From assembly GCF_004331435.1 (NCBI RefSeq), contig NZ_SJKA01000016.1, forward strand, positions 104,879 to 168,878: 64,000 nt of DNA, written 5' to 3'. This document shows, one piece after another, positions 16,186-25,138 of the stretch. Both the position numbers and the translations under genes were made by a program. The notes beneath the pieces are model-generated. The model saw only the letters and a program-made list of their open reading frames with translations. It made no database searches and had not been told where the DNA came from. Positions within the stretch are counted from its first letter, which is position 1; each line of letters starts with the position of its first letter. The DNA comes from Kribbella sindirgiensis (lineage in GTDB: Bacteria; Actinomycetota; Actinomycetes; Propionibacteriales; Kribbellaceae).

Positions 16186-17547
16186 TCACCCGAGCCGGAT
16201 GGACTTCTTGTTCATGAACTCCTCGATACCGGCCGGGCCGAGTTCACGGCCGAGGCCGGAGCGTTTGATGCCGCCGAACGGGAGGTCGGCCTGGGAGCCG
16301 CCGGCGCGGTTCAGGTAGACCATGCCGGCGTCGATCCGGTCGGCGACGCGGCGGTTGCGGTCGGGGTCGGTGCCCCACACCGACGCGCCGAGGCCGAACG
16401 GCGTGTCGTTCGCGAGTTCGACCGCGTGGTCCTCGTCCGTCGCCTTGAAGACGATCACGACCGGACCGAAGATCTCCTCGTAGTACGCGTCCATCGCCGG
16501 CGTGACATCGGTGAGGACGGTGGCTTCGAGGTAGGCGCCGGGCGTGATCCGGTGCCCGCCCGCGCGCAGCGTCGCACCCTGGTCGACCGCCTTCGCGACC
16601 TGGGCGGCGACCTCGTCGGCGGCAGCGGCCGAGGCGAGCGGCGGGAGCTTCGTCGCGGGATCGGCCGGGTCGCCGGGGACGTAGTACTCCGTGACGCGTT
16701 TCGTCAGCCGGTCGACGTACTCGTCGTACAGGCCGGCCAGGACGATCATCCGCTTCGGGGCGTTGCAGGACTGGCCGCAGTTGCGCATCCGCGCGGTCGC
16801 GGTGGCGTTGACGGTCTCGTCGAGGTCGTCGGTGTCGAGGACGATCAGCGGGTCGGAGCCGCCGAGTTCGAGCACGGTCTTCTTCAGGTTCTTCCCGGCC
16901 TCGGCCGCGACCGAGATCCCGGCCTGCTCGCTGCCGGTCAGCGAGACGCCGGCGATCCGCGGGTCGGCGAGGATCGCGGGGATCTGCCGGCTGGACGCGT
17001 ACGTGTTCACGTAGACGTCGTCCGGTACGCCGGCCGCGTGCAGGATCTCCTCGATCGCGCGCGCCGACCGCGGGCAGATCGAGGCGTGCTTGAGCAGGAT
17101 CGTGTTCCCGAGCACCAGGTTCGGCGCGACGAACCGGGCGACCTGGTAGCACGGGAAGTTCCACGGCATGATCCCGAGCAGGGCGCCGATCGGCCCCTTG
17201 GTGATGACGGCCTTCCCGTCCCTGAGGTCGATCGGTTCGTCGGCGAGCAACGCCGTACCGTGCTCGGCGTAGTACCGGAAGATGTCGACCACGATTCCGA
17301 CCTCGCCGCGGCCCTCGTTGACCCGCTTCCCCATCTCGAGCGTCATGATCGCGGCCAACTCGTCGGCCCGCTCCGCGAACAACTCCGCCGCCCGAGCGAC
17401 CACCGCGGCCCGCTCCCCCACCGAGCGCCCGCGCCACCCCGGATAGGCCCCGGCCACCCGCCCGATCGCCGCCCGCACCTCCTCCTCCGTCGAGTTGGCC
17501 ACTTCCTCCACCAACACCCCACGCGCCGGATCGGTGACTGAGTACAT
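16186..17547 (-). CDS. Aldehyde dehydrogenase, succinate-semialdehyde dehydrogenase-like
   Basis: A 453-residue NAD(P)-dependent aldehyde dehydrogenase. PWNFPCYQ, the general-base Glu in LELGGSDP (about residue 225) and the catalytic Cys in NCGQSC (about 259) are in place. FGPV and the C-terminal GGIKRSGLGRELG are typical of the GabD class, which oxidises succinate semialdehyde to succinate. ATG at 17547 has GGAGGT 6 nt upstream. A perfect CTGTATACAG palindrome lies 38 bp upstream. No GABA transaminase is adjacent, so the physiological aldehyde is not certain. Confidence 0.88.
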   Translation of the reverse strand: MYSVTDPARGVLVEEVANSTEEEVRAAIGRVAGAYPGWRGRSVGERAAVVARAAELFAERADELAAIMTLEMGKRVNEGRGEVGIVVDIFRYYAEHGTALLADEPIDLRDGKAVITKGPIGALLGIMPWNFPCYQVARFVAPNLVLGNTILLKHASICPRSARAIEEILHAAGVPDDVYVNTYASSRQIPAILADPRIAGVSLTGSEQAGISVAAEAGKNLKKTVLELGGSDPLIVLDTDDLDETVNATATARMRNCGQSCNAPKRMIVLAGLYDEYVDRLTKRVTEYYVPGDPADPATKLPPLASAAAADEVAAQVAKAVDQGATLRAGGHRITPGAYLEATVLTDVTPAMDAYYEEIFGPVVIVFKATDEDHAVELANDTPFGLGASVWGTDPDRNRRVADRIDAGMVYLNRAGGSQADLPFGGIKRSGLGRELGPAGIEEFMNKKSIRLG

Positions 17548-17584
17548 GGGCTACCTCCATCCAAATCCACGAAACGCCACCATA

Positions 17585-17594
17585 CTGTATACAG
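17585..17594. promoter_or_regulatory. CTGTATACAG palindrome, candidate operator of the aldehyde dehydrogenase gene
   Basis: A perfect 10-bp palindrome overlaps TATACA and TATGGT, either of which could be the -10 box on the minus strand. TGTATACA-type sites are typical operators of GntR-family repressors. No GntR gene is in the window, so the regulator would be encoded elsewhere. Confidence 0.45.
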
Positions 17595-17716
17595 CATCCC
17601 CTCGATCTGTCGCCGTCCAACTTTGGCAGCGCGCCGTGTGCTGTTGTGACATTTGCGTCCTGGGGGCATGCTCATGGCTGGTCCCGTTGTCCCGCCTCTT
17701 GATCGGATGCCCGCCC

Positions 17717-19804
17717 GTGTCTGAGCAACGGAAGTTTCGTCGTGTTGTGCGGCTGGTCGCTGTGCTGGCCGTTGTTTCGGTGCCGTCGATGGCGCTCGCC
17801 GCGCCGAGTGCACCCCCGGACCCCGCGAACGCATGGCAGTACCCGCACTGGCCGCAGAAGCAGCCCTGGCAGGAGTCGGGGCCGGACGCCCGCGTCGCGA
17901 AGACCCTGTCGAGCGGGTTGCCGGGCCCGATCGACCCGCAGAACTGGGAGAACCCGGACCACATGACGTGGGACGACTACGTCAAACCGCCGGGCACGAA
18001 CTGGGCCGACCCCAACGTCAAGGGGTCCGAGCGGACCTTCAAGGGCGCGCTCGTCCTGCTCGACTACCCGAACCAGGACTTCGTGGTCACCAAGCCCAAG
18101 GGCTCGACCGTGTTCGGCAACCCGAGCGCGGCCGCGAACGGCGTACCGCGTGAGCAGGTCGCGAGCTTCTACCACGACTTCCTCAACAAGCCCGAGCCAC
18201 TGAACCACGGTCACACGCTGCACGAGTACTGGATGGAGGACTCCGGCGGCCGCTACGGCGTCGACCTCACCGCGTTCGGCCCGTACCGGATGCCGGGCAA
18301 GTCGCACGAGTACGCGATGGAGTTCCAGGGCGGCACGGCCTGCCCGGCCGGCGACAGCTGCAACCGCGACATCCGTACCGACGGCCGCGCCGCGTGGGTC
18401 GCCGACCAGGGTCCCGACGTACCGGCGGGGTACGACTTCGTGTTCTTCCTCAGCGCCGGGCAGGACGAGTCGTCCACCTGGCAGGAGTTCGGGATGATGA
18501 AGTTCCCGACCAAGGAGGACGTCACCGACGACTTCGGACCGCCGGACCCGGCGCTGCCGAACTGGTCGAACACCCGCTACGTCGACTGGACCTCGTGGGC
18601 GGCCGGCGCGTCGATCTGGCCGAACGCCGGCGGCGGCTCCTCCACCCAGGCGGAGAGCTCCGGGATGGCGGTGTTCGCGCACGAGTTCAGCCACATCCTC
18701 GGCATCGGCGACAACTACAACAACCCGTACGGCGTCCCGCCCAGGCGCGCGTACACGGGCATCTGGGAGATGCTCAGCCGGGGCAGCTTCAACGGCCCGG
18801 GCGGCCCGCACAGCCGCTGGATGATTCCCGCGACCGGCGGCGCGTCGATGGGCGCGCAACACATGCTCCGGAACAAGATCAAGCTCGAGATGGTCGACGA
18901 GCAGAACGTCCTGCGGCTGTCCCGCGAGGCGCTCGCGACGTCGGGTGTGGTGATCGCTCAGGTGACGGCGCGGAGCGTGAACCCGGGCGCTCGCGATCTC
19001 TCCGGCGTGAACATCGAGCTCGGCGGCGCCGGTGATCTCGACGCGCCGTGCGACGCGACGAAGGATCCGCTCTGCGACGGCCGCGGGTACCAGAACTACA
19101 CGGTCGAGGTCGTGGACCGGATGGGCACCGACTCGTTCACGCCCGATGCCGGCGTGCTGCTCGCGAAGACCAAGAACCAGGACCGCGCGCCGTTCGAGTG
19201 GGTGATCGACGCGAACCCGCAGGACATCAACCTGACCGACTACGTGCTGCCCGACGGCACGAAGGTCCCGATCACGATCGGCGACTACCGGCAGTTGTCC
19301 GACGCACTGTTCCACGCAGGCACGAACTCCGGCAGCGAGTACGAGTACACCGACACCGCCAACCGCCTGCACTTCTATATCACCAACGTGCACCGCAACG
19401 CTCAACGCGAGCTGTCGTACACGGTCGCGATCCGCTCGCTCGACGGCGCCGGCGCGCAGAAACGCGGCGTACGGCTGCTGCCCACGGTCGCGAAGCCGGA
19501 CCGTGGCGGCGTCCAGACGTGCAACTTCACACTCACGAACACCGGCAAGGCCGGTACGACGTCCGGCCCGGAGGACATCACGCAGTACGTGAAGGGCGAC
19601 GTCTACCGCCTGTCCGCGAAGTCCAACGGCTGGCCGATCTCCCTGCCCAACGCCCTCGCCACCGCGAACGCGGGCCAGCAGGTCACCGTCCCCGTCCACA
19701 CCAAGGCCGGCACCGGCCCCCTCGCCAAGATCACCCTCACCGCCACCTCCGAAAGCGACCCGACCAAGTCAGCGTCCGCGACCTGCATCGCCGTCAAGGG
19801 CTGA
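17717..19804 (+). CDS. Secreted M6 family (immune inhibitor A-like) metalloprotease
   Basis: A 695-residue secreted zinc protease. A basic head, hydrophobic core and ALA-APS site (residues about 8-30) form a Sec signal peptide. The zinc motif HEFSH is at about residue 325, followed by GIGDNYNNPYG, the pattern of the M6 peptidases that degrade extracellular proteins. The C-terminal third lacks a recognised domain but has paired Cys and a beta-rich look, fitting a secreted accessory module. GTG at 17717 is chosen because it starts exactly at the signal peptide; the frame is open farther upstream. The 3' end overlaps the convergent gene by 36 bp. Confidence 0.85.
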   Translation: MSEQRKFRRVVRLVAVLAVVSVPSMALAAPSAPPDPANAWQYPHWPQKQPWQESGPDARVAKTLSSGLPGPIDPQNWENPDHMTWDDYVKPPGTNWADPNVKGSERTFKGALVLLDYPNQDFVVTKPKGSTVFGNPSAAANGVPREQVASFYHDFLNKPEPLNHGHTLHEYWMEDSGGRYGVDLTAFGPYRMPGKSHEYAMEFQGGTACPAGDSCNRDIRTDGRAAWVADQGPDVPAGYDFVFFLSAGQDESSTWQEFGMMKFPTKEDVTDDFGPPDPALPNWSNTRYVDWTSWAAGASIWPNAGGGSSTQAESSGMAVFAHEFSHILGIGDNYNNPYGVPPRRAYTGIWEMLSRGSFNGPGGPHSRWMIPATGGASMGAQHMLRNKIKLEMVDEQNVLRLSREALATSGVVIAQVTARSVNPGARDLSGVNIELGGAGDLDAPCDATKDPLCDGRGYQNYTVEVVDRMGTDSFTPDAGVLLAKTKNQDRAPFEWVIDANPQDINLTDYVLPDGTKVPITIGDYRQLSDALFHAGTNSGSEYEYTDTANRLHFYITNVHRNAQRELSYTVAIRSLDGAGAQKRGVRLLPTVAKPDRGGVQTCNFTLTNTGKAGTTSGPEDITQYVKGDVYRLSAKSNGWPISLPNALATANAGQQVTVPVHTKAGTGPLAKITLTATSESDPTKSASATCIAVKG

Positions 19805-20410
19805 CAGCAGCGCGCCGGGTGTCCATCCGAGTTGGACACCCGGCGCGGCGTGCAGGTAGTCGACCACCTGCGCCAGCCCCCATCCGTGCGCCTCGATCAG
19901 CCCGGTCGCGATCCAGTGCAGGTACGACGCGGTTGGCGCGACCGGAGCGAGGTCGGCGACTGTGCCGTGGGTGACGGTGAACATCGGCAGGCCGTCCAGT
20001 TCCCCCAGTCGTACGACGGTCTCGTACCGGCCCGCGCCGAGTGAGTGGAGCTCGGCGACCTCCGGAACGAGAGCAACGAGCTCCCTCGCGTAGGCACCGC
20101 CCGGCTCGCGCCACATCTCCTGGGCTGCCACATCGGCCAGCTGGTCCAAAGTGACGAGATAGGCGCGGCCGGCGAGCTGCTTGGGTGCGGCTGCGTTGTA
20201 GAACGCCGAGCCACCGCCCCACACCTTCGACGCACCCGCGAACACCAGCCCGCCCGGCACTGTGACTGCCGCGGTCCGCTGGGGTGAGGTCCGATCGCGG
20301 CAGCCCGGATAGACGCGAGCGCCGCCGCGCGGGCGGCCGCCGTACAGGTAGCAGCTGAACCGTTCGAGGGCGAGGTTGGACCCGTAGGCGACGTACCAGA
20401 CACGTTCCAC
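19769..20410 (-). CDS. Gamma-glutamylcyclotransferase-fold (AIG2-like) protein
   Basis: 213 residues. The N-terminal YVAYGSNLALERF is the YGSN substrate-binding loop of the gamma-glutamylcyclotransferase fold, followed by FAGASKVWGGG and a central beta-barrel-like region. Members release 5-oxoproline from gamma-glutamyl compounds, but many bacterial proteins with this fold have no tested activity. It overlaps the 3' end of the M6 protease gene in convergent orientation. There is no functional partner nearby. Confidence 0.75.
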   Translation of the reverse strand: MERVWYVAYGSNLALERFSCYLYGGRPRGGARVYPGCRDRTSPQRTAAVTVPGGLVFAGASKVWGGGSAFYNAAAPKQLAGRAYLVTLDQLADVAAQEMWREPGGAYARELVALVPEVAELHSLGAGRYETVVRLGELDGLPMFTVTHGTVADLAPVAPTASYLHWIATGLIEAHGWGLAQVVDYLHAAPGVQLGWTPGALLSALDGDAGRGR

Positions 20411-20537
20411 GGAACCTCTGTCAACTCCTCGGGCTTCTGATTGCTATGGGCAACAACAAGCTGAGCGCCGCCTTGTAACACTACATGCTCACCCTCACGC
20501 GTGGACACGGAATCGCACTCTGTGGATAACTCGGATT

Positions 20538-20553
20538 CCCTTGAAAACAAGGG
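20538..20553. repeat. Hairpin CCCTTG-AAAA-CAAGGG upstream of the DUF222 gene
   Basis: A perfect 6-bp inverted repeat with an AAAA loop ends 9 bp before the -35 box of the DUF222-HNH promoter. It could be an upstream regulatory site or a leftover structure; no partner is seen. Confidence 0.3.
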
Positions 20554-20562
20554 CATCTGGCT

Positions 20563-20592
20563 TTGAAAACTGTCGGAGGGGGTGTCTACGCT
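20563..20592 (+). promoter_or_regulatory. Leaderless promoter of the DUF222-HNH gene
   Basis: TTGAAA (20563-20568) and TACGCT (20587-20592) are 18 bp apart, and the -10 box ends 6 bp before the ATG at 20599. Transcription would start at or next to the start codon, giving a leaderless mRNA. This also fixes the start, since the frame is open upstream. Confidence 0.6.
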
Positions 20593-20598
20593 GTGGGT

Positions 20599-22257
20599 AT
20601 GGAGATTCTCGGGGACCGACCGGTGTGGTCGATGAGCGGCGACGAGATGGTGTCTGCTCTCGACGCAACGTATGCCGAGATCGCCCGCCTGAAGACCTAC
20701 GCCCTGCACCTGACCGGCGGCCTCGAGACGATCGGCTACGCCAAGGAAGTCGGCGCCGGCACCACCGCGCGGTTCCTGACCTTCCGGTACCGCATCGACG
20801 CCACCGAGGCGCGCCGCGACGTCCACCTGGCCAACGCGCTACCGAAGTATCCCGCTGTCGCGGCCGCGCTCCCCAACCCTGCCCCCGAGGCCGCCGTTGA
20901 CGACGCCGCCGAGGGCGATACTGGCCGTGGGGTGCTGTTGCATCCAGCACAGGCCGAGGCGATCGTGTCCGCGTTGGACAAGGTGCCCACCACGGTGCCG
21001 GTCGAGGACCTGGCAGTCGCGGAGCGGGAAATGGTGGAGCTTGGCCGCACCCATGGTCCGCTCGACCTCCGCAAGGCCGGCGTACAGGTCCGCAACCGGC
21101 TCGACACCGACGGCCCCGAACCCGCCGAACAGGAGGCGTACGACCGCGAGACCCTGACATTGAAGACCGTCGACAACGGCGTCGCATTCACCGGGTTCCT
21201 GGCCAACGAGAACGCCGAACTGTTCCGCACCCTGATCGACACCCACGCCAAACCGCACAGAACCGTCGACGGCGCCCTCGATCCCCGCTCCCGCGACCAG
21301 CGCCAAGCAGACGCCCTCACCACCGTTCTCAACACCGCCACGAGCGCCGTCACCAACACCGCTCCCAGTCCCGCCACTGGCGGGCTCATCCCTGGGCACG
21401 GGCAGAAGCCGCAGATCATCGTCACCATCGACTTCAACGACCTCAAGGCCGCCGACGCGACCGCGACCGGTCAGCTGATCTACGGTGACGCCCTGTCCGC
21501 GGCCACCATTCGGCGCCTGGCCTGCGACGCGCACATCCTGCCCGTTGTGCTCGGCTCGGACTCCCAGCCACTCGACGTCGGCACCACCGTCCGCCTGGCC
21601 ACCGGCCCCATGCGCAAGGCTCTCATCACTCGCGACAAAGGCTGCGTGTGCTGCGGAGCCCCACCTCTGTACTGCGACGCTCACCACGTCATCAGCTGGA
21701 TCGACGGCGGCGAAACCAACATCACCAACCTCGTCCTCCTGTGCAAACGCTGCCACCGAGACCTGCACGCCGGCCACTGGAACATCAACATCACCGACGG
21801 CACCGTCCACGTCACCCGCCCCACCTGGGCCACCCCGGCCCCGGTCCCCCGTGGCAGATACCGCCCACCGACAACCACTCGCCACCCCACCGAGACCCCA
21901 CCGGCTACAGCTCCACCCGGCCCAGGCACGTCCGGCGTACCGGCACGCGCCTGGCCTCGGGACACCGATCCACCCTGGATCACCCCCGAAGCCGCCGCAC
22001 GCCTCAACCCCTGGGGCGACACCCCCAACGAGCAGCCGACGGGGATCGATGGTGGGCTCGGTACGGAAAGTGAGTTGGACGCGACCGTCGATCGCCGAAG
22101 CAAGGCCGCGCTGGACAGCGACGGCGTGTTCGACCCGTGGAGTGATCTTGCCCCAGGATGCGCTGAGGACCTGAACGCCGTTGCGGACGGCTCGGAAACC
22201 GCAACGGCCCCCTGGGATGAGGTCCGCGATTCACGCGGCGACGGTGCAGCGGCGTAG
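20599..22257 (+). CDS. DUF222 and HNH endonuclease domain protein (REP13E12-type)
   Basis: 552 residues. An N-terminal DUF222 helical domain (about 1-260) precedes an HNH nuclease domain (about 338-398) with CVCCGAP, YCDAHHVISWIDGGETN and LVLLCKRCHRDLHAGHW. The paired Cys are the structural zinc ligands and the His-Asn-His metal site is complete. A Pro/Thr-rich and then acidic tail of about 150 residues follows. Such proteins form multi-copy families in Actinobacteria, and their biological role is not settled. ATG at 20599 is set by the leaderless promoter. A second family member is at the right end of the window. Confidence 0.87.
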   Translation: MEILGDRPVWSMSGDEMVSALDATYAEIARLKTYALHLTGGLETIGYAKEVGAGTTARFLTFRYRIDATEARRDVHLANALPKYPAVAAALPNPAPEAAVDDAAEGDTGRGVLLHPAQAEAIVSALDKVPTTVPVEDLAVAEREMVELGRTHGPLDLRKAGVQVRNRLDTDGPEPAEQEAYDRETLTLKTVDNGVAFTGFLANENAELFRTLIDTHAKPHRTVDGALDPRSRDQRQADALTTVLNTATSAVTNTAPSPATGGLIPGHGQKPQIIVTIDFNDLKAADATATGQLIYGDALSAATIRRLACDAHILPVVLGSDSQPLDVGTTVRLATGPMRKALITRDKGCVCCGAPPLYCDAHHVISWIDGGETNITNLVLLCKRCHRDLHAGHWNINITDGTVHVTRPTWATPAPVPRGRYRPPTTTRHPTETPPATAPPGPGTSGVPARAWPRDTDPPWITPEAAARLNPWGDTPNEQPTGIDGGLGTESELDATVDRRSKAALDSDGVFDPWSDLAPGCAEDLNAVADGSETATAPWDEVRDSRGDGAAA

Positions 22258-22341
22258 AACGACGTACCGACTTCTGACGAACCCACCGTCGCGCCGGCGT
22301 GCCCATCCGAGCCGTTTGCGGGCCGGCCGGGCGCCCAGCAC

Positions 22342-22347
22342 TAGCAT
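22342..22347 (+). promoter_or_regulatory. TAGCAT -10 box, leaderless acetyltransferase promoter
   Basis: The -10-like hexamer ends 6 bp before the ATG at 22354, the same geometry as at 20587-20592. No clear -35 box is present. Confidence 0.45.
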
Positions 22348-22353
22348 CAGCGC

Positions 22354-22932
22354 ATGCCTTTGCTCGTGGATCCGGCCTTACCTCAGGGGACGTTGCGGGA
22401 CATCGCACAGCCGCGCCTGGTGATCGATGGGCTGGTACTGCGGCCGTGGCGGAGGAGCGACGCCGCAACGGTGCGGGCCGCATTTGCCTGTCCCGATATC
22501 CAGCGCTGGCACGTTCGACGGGTCGACAGTCTCGACGAGGCTGATGAGTGGATCACGCAGTGGGCCGACCGGTGGGCCAGTGAGACCGCGGCGAGCTGGG
22601 CAGCTGTCGATGGAGACGACCAGCCGCTCGGCCAGGTCGGGCTGCGCGACATCTCTCTCGCCGAGGCGTCAGCCTCGCTGTCCTACTGGGTGGCCCCGGC
22701 CGCCCGGCGCCGATCCATCGCCGCGAGATCCGTGGATGCCCTGTCTGGCTGGGCTTTCGGGCTGATCGGCTTCAACCGGCTGAACGTCCACCACTCCACC
22801 GCCAACACCGCGTCCTGCCGGGTCGCCGAGCGCACCGGCTACCGGCTCGAGGGCACCCTGCGGCAGGCGATCAAGCACGCCGACGGCTGGCACGACTGGC
22901 ACATCCACGGCCGCCTGCGCACCGATTCCTGA
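22354..22932 (+). CDS. GNAT family N-acetyltransferase (RimJ/RimL-like)
   Basis: 192 residues with the pattern of the ribosomal-protein-acetyltransferase-like GNATs: LRPWRRSDAATVRAAF, then LSYWVAPAARRRSIAARSVDAL (acetyl-CoA binding region), NVHHSTANTASCRVAERTGYRLEGTLRQ near the end. It transfers acetyl from acetyl-CoA to an amine; the substrate cannot be deduced. The canonical Q/R-x-x-G-x-G/A loop is modified to ARRRSIA, a slight oddity. The start is supported by a -10 box 6 bp upstream (leaderless). Confidence 0.85.
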   Translation: MPLLVDPALPQGTLRDIAQPRLVIDGLVLRPWRRSDAATVRAAFACPDIQRWHVRRVDSLDEADEWITQWADRWASETAASWAAVDGDDQPLGQVGLRDISLAEASASLSYWVAPAARRRSIAARSVDALSGWAFGLIGFNRLNVHHSTANTASCRVAERTGYRLEGTLRQAIKHADGWHDWHIHGRLRTDS

Positions 22933-23016
22933 GCAGCAACCGGCGGCCCCACTTCGATAGTGAGCCACCAGATCATGCTTGGAATAGTTTGAAAGTCACC
23001 CGGTGTGGACAGCAGA

Positions 23017-23052
23017 GTTCATCTACCGTCGGTTAATCGTTCAGGCTAGGGT
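23017..23052 (+). promoter_or_regulatory. PHO-box-like direct repeats and -10 box before phospholipase C
   Basis: Three consecutive 11-mers, GTTCATCTACC (23017-23027), GTCGGTTAATC (23028-23038) and GTTCAGGCTAG (23039-23049), match the spacing and the GTTCA start of actinobacterial PhoP-binding direct repeats. The last repeat runs into TAGGGT (23047-23052), a likely -10 box 55 bp before the start codon. This suggests activation under phosphate starvation. Confidence 0.55.
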
Positions 23053-23107
23053 GCCAGCCACGCCGTACTGGTGACACAGACTCCATCCGCCCCGTTAGGA
23101 GACTCGC

Positions 23108-25138
23108 ATGCCAGCTATCAATCGTCGTAGGTTTCTGCAGATGGCCGGAGGGTCGGCCGCGTTTGCCGCGATGGCGAACAGTATCGAGCAGGCCGCCGCG
23201 ATCCCCGCGCACCGCCGGTTCGGCAGCATCCAGGACGTCGAGCACATCGTCGTCCTGATGCAGGAGAACCGGTCGTTCGACCACTACTTCGGCAGCCTGA
23301 ACGGCGTCCGCGGGTTCGGTGACCCGCGACCGGTCACGCTGCCGAGCGGCAAGCCGGTGTGGTACCAGAAGAGTGCCCTCGGCCAGGAGACCCTGCCGTT
23401 CCGGCCGGAGGCGGACAACCTCGGCCTGCAGTTCATCCAGGATCTCGCCCATGGCTGGTCCGACGGTCATCTGGCCTTCAACAACGGCAGGTACGACCAG
23501 TGGATCCCGGCGAAGAGCACCACCACGATGGCGTACCTGACCCGCGAGGACATCCCGTTCCATTACGCGCTGGCGGACAAGTTCACGATCTGCGACGCGT
23601 ACCACTGCTCGTTCATCGGCTCGACCGACCCCAACCGCTACTACATGTGGACTGGCTACACCGGTAACGACGGTACGGGCGGCGGCCCGGTCCTGGGGAA
23701 CGACGAGGCCGGCTACGGCTGGACGACGTACCCGGAACGCCTGGAGCAGGCCGGTGTCTCGTGGAAGATCTACCAGGACATCGGCGACGGCCTGGACGCC
23801 GCGGGCAGTTGGGGCTGGATCGACGACGCGTACCGCGGCAACTACGGCGACAACTCGCTGCTGTATTTCAACAACTATCGCAACGCCCAGCCCGGGAATC
23901 CCCTGTACGACAAGGCCCGCACCGGCACGAACGCGAAGGCCGGCGAGAGCCTGTTCGCGCAGCTGACCGCTGACGTGCAGGCGAACCGGCTGCCGAAGAT
24001 CTCCTGGATCGCGGCGCCCGAGGCGTTCACCGAGCACCCGAACTGGCCGGCCAACTACGGCGCCTGGTACATCTCCCAGGTCCTCGACGCGCTCACCGCG
24101 AACCCCGAGGTGTGGAGCAAGACGGCGCTGTTCATCACGTACGACGAGAACGACGGCTTCTTCGACCACGTCGTACCGCCGTACCCGCCGATGGATGCCA
24201 ACCAGGGCCTGTCGACGGTCGACCCGAACCCCGATCTGTACACCGGTTCGAAGGCCGCGCACGGCGCGTACGGTCTCGGCCAGCGGGTGCCGATGCTCGT
24301 GGTGTCACCGTGGAGCACCGGCGGCTACACCTGCTCCGAGGTCTTCGACCACACGTCGATCATCCGGTTCATGGAGTCCCGGTTCGGCGTCCACGAACCG
24401 AACATCTCGCCCTGGCGGCGGGCGATCTGCGGCGACCTGACGTCGGCGTTCGACTTCGGTACGGCGGCGACGCGGCCGGCCACGCTCCCGGACACCAGCG
24501 CGTACGAGCCGCCGGACAACAAGCGGCACCCGGACTACGTGCCGACGCCGCCCGCGGTCGGCAAGGTCCCGGTGCAGGAACGCGGGCGCCGCCGTACCCG
24601 GCCGTTGCCGTACGCACCGGTCGTCGACGGAGCCGTTGCCGACAGCAAGTACAGGTTGACCTTCAGCTCCGGCGCGCAGGCGGGCGCGCAGTTCCTGATC
24701 ACGTCCGCGAACCGCTCCGACGGCCCGTGGACGTACACCACCGAGGCCGGCAAGACCGTCGCCGACAGCTGGAACCCGATCTACTCGGCAGGCGTCACCG
24801 ACCTCACGGTCCACGGCCCGAACGGCTTCCTCCGCACCTTCAAGGGCAAGCCCGCCACGGGCCTGGAGATCACCGCCCGCGAGAAGGCCGCCACCGGCAA
24901 CGTCGTCCTCACCCTCACCTCCGACACCGCCCGCCGCGTCACCATCACCAACACGTACGCCGGCACCACCCAGACCCTCGACCTCCTCAAGGGCACCACC
25001 ACCCGCACCATCACTACCACCAGCGGCTGGTACGACGTCTCGATCACCACCACCGACCCCACCTACCTCCGCCGCTTCGCCGGCCACGTAGAAACCGGCA
25101 CCCCCAGCCTCAGCGACCCCGCCATCAAAACGGTCTAA
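23108..25138 (+). CDS. Secreted phosphocholine-specific phospholipase C
   Basis: 676 residues. The N-terminus has a twin-arginine signal (NRRRFLQM) ending near residue 30. The phosphoesterase domain begins with VLMQENRSFDHYFGSLNGVRGFGDP, the signature of bacterial Tat-exported phospholipases C and acid phosphatases. WIAAPEAFTEHPNWPAN and FITYDENDGFFDHVVPP carry metal ligands. C-terminal DUF756-type beta domains (about 510-670) are typical of the phospholipase C branch. It would release phosphocholine from lipids outside the cell. PHO-box-like repeats upstream fit phosphate scavenging. The stop overlaps the convergent LysE gene by 4 bp. Confidence 0.9.
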   Translation: MPAINRRRFLQMAGGSAAFAAMANSIEQAAAIPAHRRFGSIQDVEHIVVLMQENRSFDHYFGSLNGVRGFGDPRPVTLPSGKPVWYQKSALGQETLPFRPEADNLGLQFIQDLAHGWSDGHLAFNNGRYDQWIPAKSTTTMAYLTREDIPFHYALADKFTICDAYHCSFIGSTDPNRYYMWTGYTGNDGTGGGPVLGNDEAGYGWTTYPERLEQAGVSWKIYQDIGDGLDAAGSWGWIDDAYRGNYGDNSLLYFNNYRNAQPGNPLYDKARTGTNAKAGESLFAQLTADVQANRLPKISWIAAPEAFTEHPNWPANYGAWYISQVLDALTANPEVWSKTALFITYDENDGFFDHVVPPYPPMDANQGLSTVDPNPDLYTGSKAAHGAYGLGQRVPMLVVSPWSTGGYTCSEVFDHTSIIRFMESRFGVHEPNISPWRRAICGDLTSAFDFGTAATRPATLPDTSAYEPPDNKRHPDYVPTPPAVGKVPVQERGRRRTRPLPYAPVVDGAVADSKYRLTFSSGAQAGAQFLITSANRSDGPWTYTTEAGKTVADSWNPIYSAGVTDLTVHGPNGFLRTFKGKPATGLEITAREKAATGNVVLTLTSDTARRVTITNTYAGTTQTLDLLKGTTTRTITTTSGWYDVSITTTDPTYLRRFAGHVETGTPSLSDPAIKTV

